DNA from: Pseudomonas sp. R37(2017)
Lineage (GTDB): Bacteria > Pseudomonadota > Gammaproteobacteria > Pseudomonadales > Pseudomonadaceae
Length of the DNA stretch: 64,000 bases
Assembly (NCBI RefSeq): GCF_002113375.1
Contig: NZ_NEHO01000002.1
Location: forward strand, 310,001-374,000
Reading direction: 5' to 3'
The translations under genes and the position numbers were made by a program. Positions within the stretch are counted from its first letter, which is position 1. Each line of letters starts with the position of its first letter. Below the pieces are notes generated by a model, which saw only the letters and a list, made by a program, of their open reading frames with translations, did no database searches and was not told the DNA's origin. Shown piece by piece: positions 11,176-21,749 of the stretch.

Positions 11176-11201
11176 GCGTCGCTGCAAGGTGTCCCGAAAA
11201 A

Positions 11202-11225
11202 GCCCCGCAAATAGCGGGGCTTTTT
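11202..11225 (+). terminator. trxA intrinsic terminator
   Basis: GCCCCGC / GCGGGGC stem (11202-11208 with 11214-11220) followed by five T residues, 27 bases after the trxA stop. Confidence 0.9.
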
Positions 11226-11424
11226 GCGTATTCAGGGCTAGACGCTCCCAAACTCAGGTGATACATTCGGCCCCGCACTGGTTTCTCCATTGCCCCCTGC
11301 AAGCCGTCGCCGACGCACTCCTTTTCGAATAAGTACGCGATCCTGTCGCCTTCTCCGCGGCGCGGCCTCATTAAGCCAAAAGCTTAATTTCCCCCCCCTC
11401 CATAAATGATTACGTCATTCCTAT

Positions 11425-12684
<1,260 letters not shown>

Positions 12685-12702
12685 ATCGCGGAAGACTTGA
12701 AA

Positions 12703-12725
12703 AGCCGGGGAAACCCGGCTTTTTG
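12703..12725 (+). terminator. rho intrinsic terminator
   Basis: AGCCGGG / CCCGGCT stem (12703-12709 with 12714-12720) followed by a T run, just after the rho stop. Confidence 0.85.
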
Positions 12726-12827
12726 TTATCTGATTTTTGATCTACTGCCAGTTCGTGGTTCTGAACCGAGGGGTTCGGCGCTAAACTGCCAGCCCCCCGA
12801 ACGCCACGGCCAACATGAGGCTCACGC

Positions 12828-14294
12828 ATGCAGTATCGCGACTTGCGCGACTTTATCAGCGGGCTGGAACAGCGCGGCGAACTAAAGCGCATCCAGATTC
12901 CGGTGTCCCCAGTGCTCGAAATGACCGAAGTCTGCGACCGCACCTTGCGCGCCAAGGGCCCGGCCTTGCTTTTCGAAAAGCCCACCGGCCATGACATCCC
13001 CGTGCTCGGCAACCTGTTCGGCACCCCCGAGCGGGTGGCGCTGGGCATGGGCGCCGAGGCGGTCAGCGAGCTGCGCGAAATCGGCAAGCTGCTGGCGTTC
13101 CTCAAGGAACCCGAGCCGCCGAAGGGCCTGAAAGACGCCTGGTCCAAGCTGCCGATCTTCCGCAAGATCATCTCGATGGCACCCAAGGTGGTCAAAGACG
13201 CGATCTGCCAGGAGGTGGTCATCGAAGGCGACGACGTTGACCTCGCGAAACTGCCGGTGCAGACCTGCTGGCCAGGCGACGTCGCGCCGCTGATCACCTG
13301 GGGCCTGACTGTCACCAAGGGGCCGAACAAGGACCGACAGAACCTCGGTATCTACCGTCAGCAGGTGATTGGCCGCAATAAAGTCATCATGCGCTGGCTG
13401 AGCCATCGTGGCGGTGCCCTGGATTACCGCGAGTGGTGCGAAAAGCATCCGGGCCAACCGTTCCCTGTTGCCGTTGCGCTGGGCGCCGACCCGGCAACCA
13501 TTCTCGGTGCCGTGACCCCGGTTCCCGACAGCCTTTCCGAATACGCCTTCGCCGGCCTGTTGCGCGGCAATCGCACCGAGCTGGTGAAGTGCCGCGGCAA
13601 CGACCTGCAAGTGCCGGCCACCGCCGAAATCATCCTCGAAGGCGTGATTCATCCCGGCGAGATGGCCGATGAAGGGCCGTATGGCGACCACACCGGTTAC
13701 TACAACGAAGTCGACAGCTTCCCGGTATTCACCGTCGAGCGCATCACCCATCGGATCAAGCCGATCTACCACAGCACCTACACTGGCCGGCCGCCGGATG
13801 AACCGGCGATCCTCGGCGTGGCGTTGAACGAAGTGTTCGTGCCGATCCTGCAGAAGCAGTTCCCGGAGATCACCGATTTCTATCTGCCGCCTGAAGGTTG
13901 TTCGTACCGCATGGCTGTCGTGACCATGAAGAAGTCGTACCCGGGCCATGCCAAGCGGGTAATGCTGGGTGTCTGGTCGTTTTTGCGACAGTTCATGTAC
14001 ACCAAGTTCGTTATCGTCACCGACGACGATGTCAACGCCAGGGACTGGAACGACGTGATCTGGGCCATCACCACGCGCATGGACCCCAAGCGCGACACGG
14101 TGATGATCGAAAACACGCCGATCGACTACCTGGACTTCGCGTCGCCGGTGTCCGGCCTGGGTTCGAAAATGGGCCTCGATGCCACCCATAAATGGCCAGG
14201 CGAAACCACCCGCGAATGGGGCCGCGTCATCGTCAAGGACGACGCCGTGACCCAGCGGATCGATGCCATCTGGAATCAGTTAGGAATAGATTGA
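12828..14294 (+). CDS. ubiD: 4-hydroxy-3-polyprenylbenzoate decarboxylase UbiD
   Basis: Prenylated-FMN-dependent decarboxylase of the ubiquinone pathway, 488 residues (family about 490). It removes the carboxyl group from 3-polyprenyl-4-hydroxybenzoate; its cofactor is made by UbiX, not encoded here. The acidic active-site segment [17 protein letters not shown] (near residue 280) and the family start [20 protein letters not shown] are visible. The stop codon overlaps the next gene's start by one base (TGATG), so the two are translationally coupled. Confidence 0.96.
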   Translation: MQYRDLRDFISGLEQRGELKRIQIPVSPVLEMTEVCDRTLRAKGPALLFEKPTGHDIPVLGNLFGTPERVALGMGAEAVSELREIGKLLAFLKEPEPPKGLKDAWSKLPIFRKIISMAPKVVKDAICQEVVIEGDDVDLAKLPVQTCWPGDVAPLITWGLTVTKGPNKDRQNLGIYRQQVIGRNKVIMRWLSHRGGALDYREWCEKHPGQPFPVAVALGADPATILGAVTPVPDSLSEYAFAGLLRGNRTELVKCRGNDLQVPATAEIILEGVIHPGEMADEGPYGDHTGYYNEVDSFPVFTVERITHRIKPIYHSTYTGRPPDEPAILGVALNEVFVPILQKQFPEITDFYLPPEGCSYRMAVVTMKKSYPGHAKRVMLGVWSFLRQFMYTKFVIVTDDDVNARDWNDVIWAITTRMDPKRDTVMIENTPIDYLDFASPVSGLGSKMGLDATHKWPGETTREWGRVIVKDDAVTQRIDAIWNQLGID

Positions 14295-15262
14295 TGCGTG
14301 TAACCTTGCAGCCCTCCGGAGCAGTGCTTGAGATATTGCCCGGCGAGCGGATTCTCGATGGCGCGCGACGGCTGGGCTACGAATGCCCGCAAAGCTGCCG
14401 CAACGGCAATTGCCACGTGTGCGCGGCGCTGCTGGTGGAAGGGCGGGTCGAGCAGGCCGGCGATGTGCGTGACCATGGCGAGTTCTACACTTGCATAGCG
14501 GAGCCGCTGGAAGACTGCATCGTGCTGTGGGATGGCGTGCTCGCGCTGGGAGAACTGCCGGTGCGCAGCGTGTCGTGTCAGGTCATTGAGTGCAAGGACG
14601 TGGGTGGCGACACCTGGCGCGTGCGTCTGCGCGCTCCGGCCGGCAAACCGCCGCGTTATCACGCCGGTCAGTACCTGATGATCGAGCGCGAGAACGGCGA
14701 AAAGTCCGCTTTCTCCCTGGCTTCGGCCCCGCATGCGGGGCGCGACCTTGAAATCCATGTCCTGGCGCGCGAATCCAGTGCGTTGAGCCTGATCGGACAG
14801 CTCCAGCGCAACAGCATGGTTCGGGTCGAATTGCCGTTTGGCGATACTCACCTGGAGGAGTTGCCGGACGGCCCTCTCGTGCTGATCGCCGCTGGCACCG
14901 GCATGGGCCAGATCCATGGCCTGATCGAACATTGCCGGGCCTCGGGTTTCAAACATCCGGTGCATCTGTATTGGGGGGTACGTCGTCCTGAGGATTTTTA
15001 CCAGGTCGAGCATTGGGACGATTGGTTGAAGCTGCCCAATCTGTTCCTGCACAAAGTCGTCAGCGATCAATGTGGCTGGGAAGGGCGCCGCGGCATGTTG
15101 CATGAAGCGGTCTGTGAAGACTTCCCTGATCTCAAGCCCCTGCACGTATACGCCAGCGGCTCTCCGGCCATGGTCTATGGCACGCTGGACGCGCTGGTGG
15201 AAGCAGGGATGGACGCGCACCAGATGCGCGCCGACGTGTTTGCCTACGCACCACGCTCTTGA
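14294..15262 (+). CDS. 2Fe-2S ferredoxin / FAD-NAD(P)H oxidoreductase
   Basis: Single-chain electron-transfer protein (322 residues), often annotated as CDP-6-deoxy-delta-3,4-glucoseen reductase-like. The N-terminal plant-type ferredoxin domain has the cysteine pattern SCRNGNCHVC plus a fourth cysteine in FYTCIAEP. A ferredoxin-NADP reductase-type FAD domain follows (AGQYLMIE, AFSLASAPH), then an NAD(P) domain (LVLIAAGTGMGQI, YWGVRRPEDFY). The start at 14294 is fixed by the one-base overlap with ubiD. The conserved linkage to ubiD suggests a role in supplying electrons near ubiquinone synthesis, but the actual partner is not known. A long antisense frame here is a shadow. Confidence 0.85.
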   Translation: MRVTLQPSGAVLEILPGERILDGARRLGYECPQSCRNGNCHVCAALLVEGRVEQAGDVRDHGEFYTCIAEPLEDCIVLWDGVLALGELPVRSVSCQVIECKDVGGDTWRVRLRAPAGKPPRYHAGQYLMIERENGEKSAFSLASAPHAGRDLEIHVLARESSALSLIGQLQRNSMVRVELPFGDTHLEELPDGPLVLIAAGTGMGQIHGLIEHCRASGFKHPVHLYWGVRRPEDFYQVEHWDDWLKLPNLFLHKVVSDQCGWEGRRGMLHEAVCEDFPDLKPLHVYASGSPAMVYGTLDALVEAGMDAHQMRADVFAYAPRS

Positions 15263-15278
15263 GCTGCCCCTCCATCCT

Positions 15279-15377
15279 GTAGGAGCGAGCATGCTCGTGA
15301 TGCACTCAAGAGCGCTGCGGGCAGCCTGACTTACCGCGTAATCGTTAACGACCATCGCGAGCTTGCTCGCTCCTACA
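15279..15377. repeat. REP pair downstream of the ubiD operon
   Basis: Inverted REP pair (TGTAGGAGCGAGCATGCTCG ... CGAGCTTGCTCGCTCCTACA) lying directly after the oxidoreductase stop. Confidence 0.85.
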
Positions 15378-15400
15378 GGTTTATAACGCCCTATATAGCC

Positions 15401-15435
15401 CATCGGTATTTATAAAAATATATAAATGCCGATAG
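15401..15435. promoter_or_regulatory. AT-rich inverted repeat upstream of the ChaC-like gene
   Basis: CATCGGTATTTATA (15401-15414) and TATAAATGCCGATAG (15421-15435) form a near-perfect inverted repeat with a short AT spacer. It sits about 140 bases ahead of the next gene, in an AT-rich stretch unlike the flanks. It could be an operator or a hairpin; the function is unknown. The rest of the 310-bp gap holds the REP pair and nothing else I recognise. Confidence 0.45.
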
Positions 15436-15572
15436 GTTATATCCCGTCCAGGCAACTATTTAAGAACTGTGCCACAACATTTAAATTGCCTTGAAACTTA
15501 TGTGCCTTATTGTTACAGCCGTGCGTTCTATTAAGTAATTCTTCACCCTCGGGGAGCTGAACGCTATTCGCC

Positions 15573-16241
15573 ATGAGCGCCATTGAATCTGCTTTTTTGA
15601 ATCTGGCATACCCTCCGCGGCTCGATCTGGGGCCGCAGCTCACTCACGAACAATTGCTCAGCTCGATGCAGTCGACCATGGCCCGTCACAAGGGTGGGCC
15701 GGTATGGTTGTTTGCCTATGGTTCGTTGATCTGGCGCCCTGAATGCACGGCTGTTGAACGGGTTCGCGGCCGGGTGCATGGCTACCATCGCGGTCTGTAC
15801 CTGTGGTCCCACGAACATCGCGGCACCCCGGAAATGCCCGGACTGGTGTTTGGCCTGGATCGCGGCGGCTCTTGCAGCGGTTTCGCCTATCGCCTGCCCG
15901 AGGAGCAACTCGAAGCCTCGCTGTACGCACTTTGGCAGCGCGAGATGCCATTTCCTTCGTATCGCCCGCACTGGCTCAACTGCCGGCTTGAAGATGGCAA
16001 CCAGGTTCAGGCCTTGGGCTTCGTTCTGGAGCGACACCTGCCCAGTTATGCCGGCAACCTGCCGGACCATGTACTGAGTCATGTGTTCGAAAACGCTTGC
16101 GGGCGGTACGGCACTACTCGCGATTATGTCGAGCAGACCGCGCACGCCCTGCGCAGCCACGCCATGCCAGACCGGAATCTGGAGGCGCGGCTCAAGCGTT
16201 GTAAATCAAAGGCCGATCAAGCGAGCGCTTCGCGGCCCTGA
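15573..16241 (+). CDS. ChaC-like gamma-glutamylcyclotransferase
   Basis: Cytoplasmic protein of the ChaC branch (222 residues) that in characterised members splits glutathione to 5-oxoproline and Cys-Gly. The substrate-binding loop [12 protein letters not shown] lies near residue 46, with [10 protein letters not shown] and FPSYRPHWL further on. The gene stands alone. Its last 25 bases overlap the 3' end of the convergent glpT. An AT-rich inverted repeat lies upstream and may control it. Confidence 0.87.
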   Translation: MSAIESAFLNLAYPPRLDLGPQLTHEQLLSSMQSTMARHKGGPVWLFAYGSLIWRPECTAVERVRGRVHGYHRGLYLWSHEHRGTPEMPGLVFGLDRGGSCSGFAYRLPEEQLEASLYALWQREMPFPSYRPHWLNCRLEDGNQVQALGFVLERHLPSYAGNLPDHVLSHVFENACGRYGTTRDYVEQTAHALRSHAMPDRNLEARLKRCKSKADQASASRP

Positions 16242-17566
16242 CTGGCGACTTGTTTGTGCCGTAGCGTCGGGGCAAGGAAGGCCATCGCCAGCAGGCAGGC
16301 GCCGACCAGCAGCACGAAACCGCCGTCCCAGCCGAAATGGTCCACGGTGTAGCCCATCGCTGCGCTGGCCGCGACCGAACCACCCAGGTAACCGAACAGC
16401 CCGGTAAAGCCCGCCGCCGTGCCGGCAGCTTTCTTCGGTGCCAACTCCAGTGCCTGCAGGCCGATCAGCATCACTGGGCCGTAGATCAGGAAGCCAATGG
16501 AAAGCAGCGCGATCATGTCCACCATTGGGTTGCCGGCAGGGTTGAGCCAATACACCAGCGTCGCGACCGTCACCAATGCCATGAACACCATGCCGGTCAG
16601 GCCGCGATTGCCACGGAAGATCTTGTCCGACATCCAGCCGCACAGCAGCGTGCCCGGAATACCCGCCCACTCGTAAAAGAAATACGCCCACGAGGTTTTA
16701 TCCACAGTGAAACCCTTGGCTTCCTTGAGGTAGGTCGGCGCCCAGTCCAGCACGCCGTAGCGCAGCAGATAGACGAACACGTTGGCCAGGGCGATGTACC
16801 AGAGCATTTTGTTGCGCAGTACGTATTTGACGAAGATTTCCTTGGCGCTGAACTCCTCTTCGTGGCTGGCGTCGTAGCCTTCCGGGTAGTCGTTCTTGTA
16901 CCGCTCGATCGGCGGCAGGCCAACGGATTGCGGGGTGTCGCGCATGGTCACAAAAGCGAACGCCGCAACCGCCAGCGCCACCGCGGCGGGCACGTAGAAC
17001 GCCGCGTGCCAGTCATTGAACAGGCCCATGCCGATCAGGAACAGCGGGCCGATCAGGCCGCCGCCTACGTTGTGTGCCACGTTCCACACGGACACCACGC
17101 CGCCACGTTCCTTCTGCGACCACCAGTGCACCATGGTCCGGCCGCTCGGTGGCCAACCCATGCCCTGCGCCCAGCCGTTGATGAACAGCAGAATGAACAT
17201 CATGGTCACGCTGGACGTCGCCCATGGCGCGAAACCGAAAATGAACATCACCCCAGCCGACACCAGCAGGCCAAATGGCAGAAAGACGCGTGGGTTGGAG
17301 CGGTCGGACACCAGGCCCATGAGGAACTTCGACAGGCCGTAGGCAATCGCGATGGCAGACATCGCCAGGCCCAACTGGCCACGGGAGTAGCCCTCATCGA
17401 TCAGGTACGGCATGGCCAGGGAGAAGTTCTTGCGCAGCAGGTAGTAACCGGCATAGCCAATGAAGATGCCGGCGAAAATCTGCCAGCGCAGGCGCCGGTA
17501 AGTGCTGTCTATTTTTTCTTCAGGCAAGGGAGCCTGATGTGCGGCAGGACGAAAGAAAGCAAACAT
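16217..17566 (-). CDS. glpT: Glycerol-3-phosphate transporter GlpT
   Basis: Major facilitator superfamily antiporter of the organophosphate:phosphate family, 449 residues with about 12 membrane segments. The typical N-terminus ([24 protein letters not shown], split here by hydrophobic stretches), the [17 protein letters not shown] loop between segments 2 and 3, and the [19 protein letters not shown] segment point to GlpT. It imports glycerol-3-phosphate in exchange for phosphate and is also the usual route of fosfomycin entry in Pseudomonas. No glpD, glpK or glpR is adjacent, so it is a separate unit. It overlaps the ChaC-like gene tail to tail. Confidence 0.92.
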   Translation of the reverse strand: MFAFFRPAAHQAPLPEEKIDSTYRRLRWQIFAGIFIGYAGYYLLRKNFSLAMPYLIDEGYSRGQLGLAMSAIAIAYGLSKFLMGLVSDRSNPRVFLPFGLLVSAGVMFIFGFAPWATSSVTMMFILLFINGWAQGMGWPPSGRTMVHWWSQKERGGVVSVWNVAHNVGGGLIGPLFLIGMGLFNDWHAAFYVPAAVALAVAAFAFVTMRDTPQSVGLPPIERYKNDYPEGYDASHEEEFSAKEIFVKYVLRNKMLWYIALANVFVYLLRYGVLDWAPTYLKEAKGFTVDKTSWAYFFYEWAGIPGTLLCGWMSDKIFRGNRGLTGMVFMALVTVATLVYWLNPAGNPMVDMIALLSIGFLIYGPVMLIGLQALELAPKKAAGTAAGFTGLFGYLGGSVAASAAMGYTVDHFGWDGGFVLLVGACLLAMAFLAPTLRHKQVASQGREALA

Positions 17567-17892
17567 TAAAGAGCTCCAGATTTCTTGTTTTGACTGCGGA
17601 TACGAATATTACAGTTTCGTTACCGAAAATAGCACCGATTCTCATCGGCAAAACAGCGGAAATGTTGGATATCGCGCGCTCCTTTATGAACATGTCGCTC
17701 AAGTGCAAGTGAGGGGCATTGTAGGAAGCGTTACCTGTTTGGCTGGCAGGCGCTTGATGGACCTGAAATAGGGCAGGTCTTTAGGAAAGGTCCTTCATTT
17801 AAACCGGAAGTCATGGCGTTATGCCGAATGATTCGGCGCTTTAACCTTTGTTCTGTTGCCAGGTCTGGCGTTGCAGGCGAAGGGAGAGGGAT
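17567..17892. other. 326-bp divergent intergenic gap upstream of glpT
   Basis: This holds the glpT promoter on one side and the promoter of the TonB-like gene on the other. An AT-rich segment at about 17600-17640 is the likely glpT promoter area. No RNA gene or clear operator was recognised. Confidence 0.4.
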
Positions 17893-18507
17893 ATGCGGTG
17901 GTGGGTTTGCGTGTTTTTGTTGATGGTGTCCGTGGATGTCAGGGCCGGGGAAGTCTTCCTGATACCCGAGAATAATCCCAAGCCGGTTTATCCAGTGGCG
18001 CTTTACCGCGCCGGTGTTATCGGCAAGGTACGTGTCAGCCTGACCGTGCAGGCCGATGGTTCCGTCAGCAAGGTTGTCATTTTGGAGGATGCGCATCCCG
18101 AACTCGGTGAGGCGTCAGTGGCAGCCGTCAGTCAATGGCGGTTCAAGCCATGGAAGATTACCGAGGACCAGCCTGCGCAAGTCAGCGTGATCGCACCCAT
18201 GGATTTCAGGCTGGACAGTGAACATCCCTTCCATGTGAACAAGGAGTTGGAGCGGCTGAAATGCAGTGCTATCGCACGGGCGTCGTTGAACATCGCCACT
18301 TCCTCGTGGGTAGACCTGCCGGTTTTCAGATGGACTCGCAGTTATCTGACCCACTCGCTTTCGCCGACTCAATTGCCGGAGGAGAAACGTTTGGCGCTGA
18401 TTGCCAAGCTCAATGCCAGCGCTCATTCGATCGTGCAGCGCTGTAATGTGCATCCGGCGAGCCGGTACGTGCATTTTTTGCCGGAGGAGATTCGGGTGTT
18501 GCTTTGA
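17893..18507 (+). CDS. Secreted TonB C-terminal-domain protein
   Basis: Small exported protein (204 residues) of the TonB-box family without the usual transmembrane anchor and proline-rich spacer. A signal peptide MRWWVCVFLLMVSVDVRAG is visible. The TonB C-terminal fold follows (IGKVRVSLTVQADGSVSKV, then AVSQWRFKPWK). The C-terminal 100 residues are not recognised and contain two cysteines. The start at 17893 has a GGGAGAGGG ribosome site; a longer frame from 17848 lacks a signal peptide. Its role is not known. There is no ExbB/ExbD gene nearby. Confidence 0.75.
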   Translation: MRWWVCVFLLMVSVDVRAGEVFLIPENNPKPVYPVALYRAGVIGKVRVSLTVQADGSVSKVVILEDAHPELGEASVAAVSQWRFKPWKITEDQPAQVSVIAPMDFRLDSEHPFHVNKELERLKCSAIARASLNIATSSWVDLPVFRWTRSYLTHSLSPTQLPEEKRLALIAKLNASAHSIVQRCNVHPASRYVHFLPEEIRVLL

Positions 18508-18512
18508 CGGCA

Positions 18513-18546
18513 AAAAAAGAGCGCGGCTCGATGGCCGCGCTTTTTT
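18513..18546. terminator. Bidirectional intrinsic terminator
   Basis: GCGCGGC / GCCGCGC stem (18521-18527 with 18534-18540) with an A run on the left and a T run on the right. It serves both the TonB-like gene and the convergent oxidoreductase gene. Confidence 0.88.
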
Positions 18547-18558
18547 GCAGATAGAGCT

Positions 18559-19536
18559 TTAGCGAACCTGTACCACCACTTTCCCCACCGCTTTACGCTG
18601 GCCAAGATCATTGATCGCCTGCGCCGCATTGCCCAGCGGATAGACCTGTGACACCAGCGGCTTCAACTTGCCTTCGGCAAACCATCCAAACAGTTGCTGG
18701 AAGTTCGCCGCGTTGTCTTGCGGTTGGCGTTGGGCGAAGGAGCCCCAGAACACGCCGAGTACCGCCGCGCCTTTGAGCAGTGCCAGGTTCACCGGCAATT
18801 CGGGAATGCGCCCACTGGCGAAGCCGACCACCAGCAGACGGCCGTTCCAGGCGATGGCGCGGATGGCCTGGTCGAACAGGTCGCCGCCGACCGGGTCGTA
18901 GATCACGTCAGCGCCCTGGCCGTCGGTCAGGCGCTTGATTTCGTCTTTCAGGCTGCTCTCGCTGTAGTTGATCAGCTCATCGGCACCGGCGGCCTTGGCC
19001 ACGGCGAGTTTTTCCGCGCTGCTGGCAGCGGCAATCACACGGGCTCCCATGGCCTTGCCGATTTCCACCGCGGCCAGGCCGACACCGCCGGAGGCGCCAA
19101 GGACCAGCAGGGTTTCGCCCGGCTGCAGGTTGCCGCGTTGCTTGAGGGCATGCATCGAGGTGCCATAGGTCATGCTGAAGGCGGCGGCGGTGTTGAAGTC
19201 CATGGACGGCGGAATCGGCAACACGTTGTAGCCTGGCACGGCAACCTGTTCGGCAAAGCTGCCCCAGCCGGTCAGGGCCATGACCCGGTCACCGACTTTC
19301 AAGTGGCTGACCTTTTCGCCCACGGCGCTGACCACGCCTGAGGCTTCGCCACCCGGAGAAAACGGGAAGGGCGGCTTGAACTGGTACTTGCCCTCGATGA
19401 TCAGCGTGTCGGGGAAGTTGACCCCGGCGGCGTGCACGTCCAGCAGGATTTCATTCTTCTTCGCGACAGGGCTGGCGATGTCTTCCAGCACCAGCGATTC
19501 GGCAGGGCCGAAGGCTTTGCACAGCACGGCTTTCAT
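18559..19536 (-). CDS. NADPH:quinone oxidoreductase (zinc-independent MDR family)
   Basis: Medium-chain dehydrogenase/reductase of the quinone reductase type, 325 residues. The nucleotide-binding motif LVLGASGGVGLAAVEIGKAMGA lies near residue 145 (AxxGGVG type), and the catalytic-zinc cysteine of alcohol dehydrogenases is missing, since GVNFPDTLIIEGKYQ occupies the position. Such enzymes reduce quinones or enones with NADPH. Start chosen at MKAVLCKAFGPAES (19536); a longer frame from 19626 has no family-like residues. It is a single-gene unit sharing a bidirectional terminator with its convergent neighbour. Confidence 0.9.
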   Translation of the reverse strand: MKAVLCKAFGPAESLVLEDIASPVAKKNEILLDVHAAGVNFPDTLIIEGKYQFKPPFPFSPGGEASGVVSAVGEKVSHLKVGDRVMALTGWGSFAEQVAVPGYNVLPIPPSMDFNTAAAFSMTYGTSMHALKQRGNLQPGETLLVLGASGGVGLAAVEIGKAMGARVIAAASSAEKLAVAKAAGADELINYSESSLKDEIKRLTDGQGADVIYDPVGGDLFDQAIRAIAWNGRLLVVGFASGRIPELPVNLALLKGAAVLGVFWGSFAQRQPQDNAANFQQLFGWFAEGKLKPLVSQVYPLGNAAQAINDLGQRKAVGKVVVQVR

Positions 19537-19686
19537 CAGGGCTATTCCTTTGGGAGTGATGGCCGATAAGTGTAGGTGTGTGAATTGACGGGTCAACGAG
19601 CATGCCTGGCCCTGATAGTCAGCCATAAGCTTGTGCTGGCGTGGTGGGTCGCTATGCTAGGCCGCAAACCGGATAAGGAGCGAATT

Positions 19687-20097
19687 GTGAAAGCGTGGAT
19701 CATGTTGTTGCTGGCCCTGTCTCTGCCTGTTGCAGCGGTGGGCGAAGAAGCGAAAGAGGGTGAAGCTGCGCCAAAGGTCAACTACATCACCTTGAGCCCG
19801 CCTTTCGTGGGTAACTACGGGCTGGACGGCACGCCCAAGCTCAAGGTCTACAAGGCGGATGTGGCGTTGCGGGTGACCGGTGACGAGGCGGCCAAGGCAG
19901 TAAAGGCCAATGAACCTTTGATCCGCAATCAATTGGTCGCGCTGTTCGCCCAGCAGTCTACCGAGACGATGAACAACGTCGAAGCCAAGGAAAAGCTGCG
20001 TCATGAAGCCCTGAAGCAGACCCAGCAGGTGATGAACGATGAAACCGGAAAGCCGGTGGTCGAGGATCTGCTGTTCAACAACCTGATCATTCAGTAA
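19687..20097 (+). CDS. FliL-like periplasmic or membrane protein
   Basis: 136-residue protein with a hydrophobic signal or anchor (KAWIMLLLALSLPVAAVG) and a FliL-like domain (YITLSPPFVGNY, then a helical part ending in VVEDLLFNNLIIQ). Real FliL is part of the flagellar motor, but this copy lies far from flagellar genes, as also seen in other Pseudomonas. The start is a GTG at 19687 with a good AAGGAG site 8-12 bases before it; the upstream extension in the same frame is not family-like. The job of this orphan is unknown. Confidence 0.75.
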   Translation: MKAWIMLLLALSLPVAAVGEEAKEGEAAPKVNYITLSPPFVGNYGLDGTPKLKVYKADVALRVTGDEAAKAVKANEPLIRNQLVALFAQQSTETMNNVEAKEKLRHEALKQTQQVMNDETGKPVVEDLLFNNLIIQ

Positions 20098-20120
20098 GTC
20101 TTTTGCTGTTCTTGCGGGCC

Positions 20121-20199
20121 TCATCGCGAGCAGGCTCGCTCCTACTGGGGATCGTCAGAGAATGGAGATCCCCTGTAGGAGCGAGCCTGCTCGCGATAG
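20121..20199. repeat. REP pair, tail-to-tail orientation
   Basis: CATCGCGAGCAGGCTCGCTC followed after about 30 bases by the inverse TGTAGGAGCGAGCCTGCTCG. The orientation is the reverse of most pairs in this window. It lies between converging genes. Confidence 0.83.
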
Positions 20200-20222
20200 C
20201 ATTCTGAACGACGGTGCAAATC

Positions 20223-20675
20223 TTACGGCTTGAGTGCAATCAACGCCGCCCACTGCTCGGGGGTAACCGGCATCACCGATAACCGCGAACCTTTCTGCAC
20301 CAGCGGCAACTCGGCCAGCGCCGTCTGCTGCTTCAGGTAGTCCAGCTTCAGCACCCGGGCAAAGGTCTCGACATGAGCGACATCGATCGCACTCCAGGCG
20401 TTTTTGTCCGGGGTAGCCTTCGGGTCGAAATAATGGCTTTCTGGCTCGAGTGCCGTCGGGTCCGGATACGCGGCTTCGACTATTTTGCCGATGCCGGCGA
20501 TGCCCGGCTCAGGGCAACTGGAGTGATAGAAAAAGAACTCGTCCCCCACCGCCATGGCTCGCAGGAAATTGCGTGCCTGATAGTTGCGAACCCCGTCCCA
20601 GCGCGCTTTGCCGAGCTTTTGCAGCCCGTTGATCGAGAGCTCGTCGGGCTCGGATTTCATCAGCCAATAGGCCAT
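20223..20675 (-). CDS. EVE domain-containing protein
   Basis: Cytoplasmic protein of the EVE/thymocyte nuclear protein 1 family (150 residues), a PUA-like fold thought to bind modified bases in RNA or DNA. The family start MAYWLMKSEPDELSINGLQ, the RWDGVRNYQARNFLR segment and the FFYHSSCPEPGIAGIG segment (residues 45-65) are all present. It starts at 20675; an upstream extension to 20753 is not family-like. Neighbours give no functional hint. Confidence 0.9.
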   Translation of the reverse strand: MAYWLMKSEPDELSINGLQKLGKARWDGVRNYQARNFLRAMAVGDEFFFYHSSCPEPGIAGIGKIVEAAYPDPTALEPESHYFDPKATPDKNAWSAIDVAHVETFARVLKLDYLKQQTALAELPLVQKGSRLSVMPVTPEQWAALIALKP

Positions 20676-20870
20676 GTCTTGTGCTCCTTGCGTGGTGATT
20701 GAGCAGCCTGTCGGCGATTTTATGACAAACCGACAGTCGGTTGACGTCAGCATTTGCGCAGCGGTTCACGTTGTCGCAAAATGCCGGCCTTTAAAGATTG
20801 ACGCTGCTGCACGGCCTGCAAATGGAAACCGCTGCTGTCATCGTGTTGATATGCCTTTGGGGGGCAATCG

Positions 20871-21026
20871 ATGAAACGCAAACCGGACTTACTATGGATT
20901 TTGGTCATTTTGTTTGGCCTTGGCGTCGTGACCACTGGCTATGCCCAAAGCCTGTGGGCCAACAAGACCGATGCACCGGTCGAGCTAGCCCAATTGCAGC
21001 AACAGTCGACCGCCTTCAAGCGCTGA
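20871..21026 (+). CDS. Small membrane protein, 51 residues
   Basis: ATG at 20871 and TGA ending at 21026 enclose a 51-codon frame. The first six residues are charged (MKRKPD), followed by a single hydrophobic segment (LLWILVILFGLGVVTTGYAQ) and a hydrophilic tail ending in STAFKR. A purine-rich GGGGGG run lies 6-12 bases before the start. The composition is that of a real single-span or secreted small protein. I do not recognise a function. It lies between the EVE gene and fau, reading against fau. Confidence 0.65.
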   Translation: MKRKPDLLWILVILFGLGVVTTGYAQSLWANKTDAPVELAQLQQQSTAFKR

Positions 21027-21061
21027 TCCTGTTGCCTCGGCGCCACTGATCGACGTGGCGC

Positions 21062-21667
21062 CTAGCCTGCGTAATACCAGGCCTTGTCTGTCACCGTTCC
21101 TTGCAGCGGCACATCCCAGCTCGCCTGAGCCAATCGCTCGACCTTCTGACATTCATGGGCCAGCCCCAACAGCGTCGGCTTGCGCCAGTCATTTCGTCGC
21201 GCCAGGTAGGCCAGGCTTCGATCATAGAAACCACCGCCCATCCCCAGGCGTCCGCCGACATCGTCAAAACCCACCAATGGCAACAACACCAGGTCCAGTG
21301 CCCAGATCTTGCGTTGCCGGGCGAGGTTGGCCCGTGGTTCGAGAATGCGGAAACGATTGGGTTTGAGTTTTTCCCCGGGACGGATGCGCTGGAACACCAT
21401 TTTGGTTCGCGGCCAGGCGCTCAGGACCGGCAGGTAGGTGGCCTTGCCCCGGCGTTGTGCGGCACGCAGCAACAGGCGCGGATCGATTTCACCGTCGGTC
21501 GGCAGATAGAGTGAGATGTGTTTGGCGCGGCGGAACAGCGGTCGCTGGGCCAGTTGCTTGTACAGCCCACAAGCGGCCTGGCGTTGCTGACTGGAGGTCA
21601 GTGCGCGGCGGGCCTTGCGCAGCATGCGTCGAAGTTGCGGGCGGGGGAGCAGCGCAGGTTCGGTCAT
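21062..21667 (-). CDS. ygfA: 5-formyltetrahydrofolate cyclo-ligase
   Basis: Converts 5-formyl-THF to 5,10-methenyl-THF with ATP, recycling the folate by-product made by serine hydroxymethyltransferase. 201 residues, usual length. The C-terminal motif LVLLPLVGFDDVGGRLGMGGGFYDRSLAYL (in two short parts: VGFDD and RLGMGGGFYDR) is the family signature. The N-terminal RRMLRKARRALTSSQQ is typical. It lies directly behind 6S RNA on the same strand, the arrangement known from gamma-proteobacteria (ssrS-ygfA), so it may be cotranscribed with the RNA. Confidence 0.93.
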   Translation of the reverse strand: MTEPALLPRPQLRRMLRKARRALTSSQQRQAACGLYKQLAQRPLFRRAKHISLYLPTDGEIDPRLLLRAAQRRGKATYLPVLSAWPRTKMVFQRIRPGEKLKPNRFRILEPRANLARQRKIWALDLVLLPLVGFDDVGGRLGMGGGFYDRSLAYLARRNDWRKPTLLGLAHECQKVERLAQASWDVPLQGTVTDKAWYYAG

Positions 21668-21713
21668 GGATTCGGGCTTCAGCAGTGCGGATACATGAAG
21701 CGTACCCGTAAAA

Positions 21714-21744
21714 ACGCCAATGCCGGTATCAAAACCGGCATTGG
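21714..21744 (-). terminator. Terminator-like hairpin between 6S RNA and ygfA
   Basis: On the minus strand CCAATGCCGGT / ACCGGCATTGG forms an 11-bp stem followed by CGTTTTTA. It would end the 6S transcript while allowing some read-through into ygfA. Confidence 0.75.
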
Positions 21745-21749
21745 ACTGG

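Noticed and set aside
15437..15643. 68-codon minus-strand frame before the ChaC-like gene
   Set aside because: It overlaps that gene's start and shows no family pattern.
17520..17708. 62-codon minus-strand frame upstream of glpT
   Set aside because: It overlaps the glpT start and promoter and has no ribosome site.
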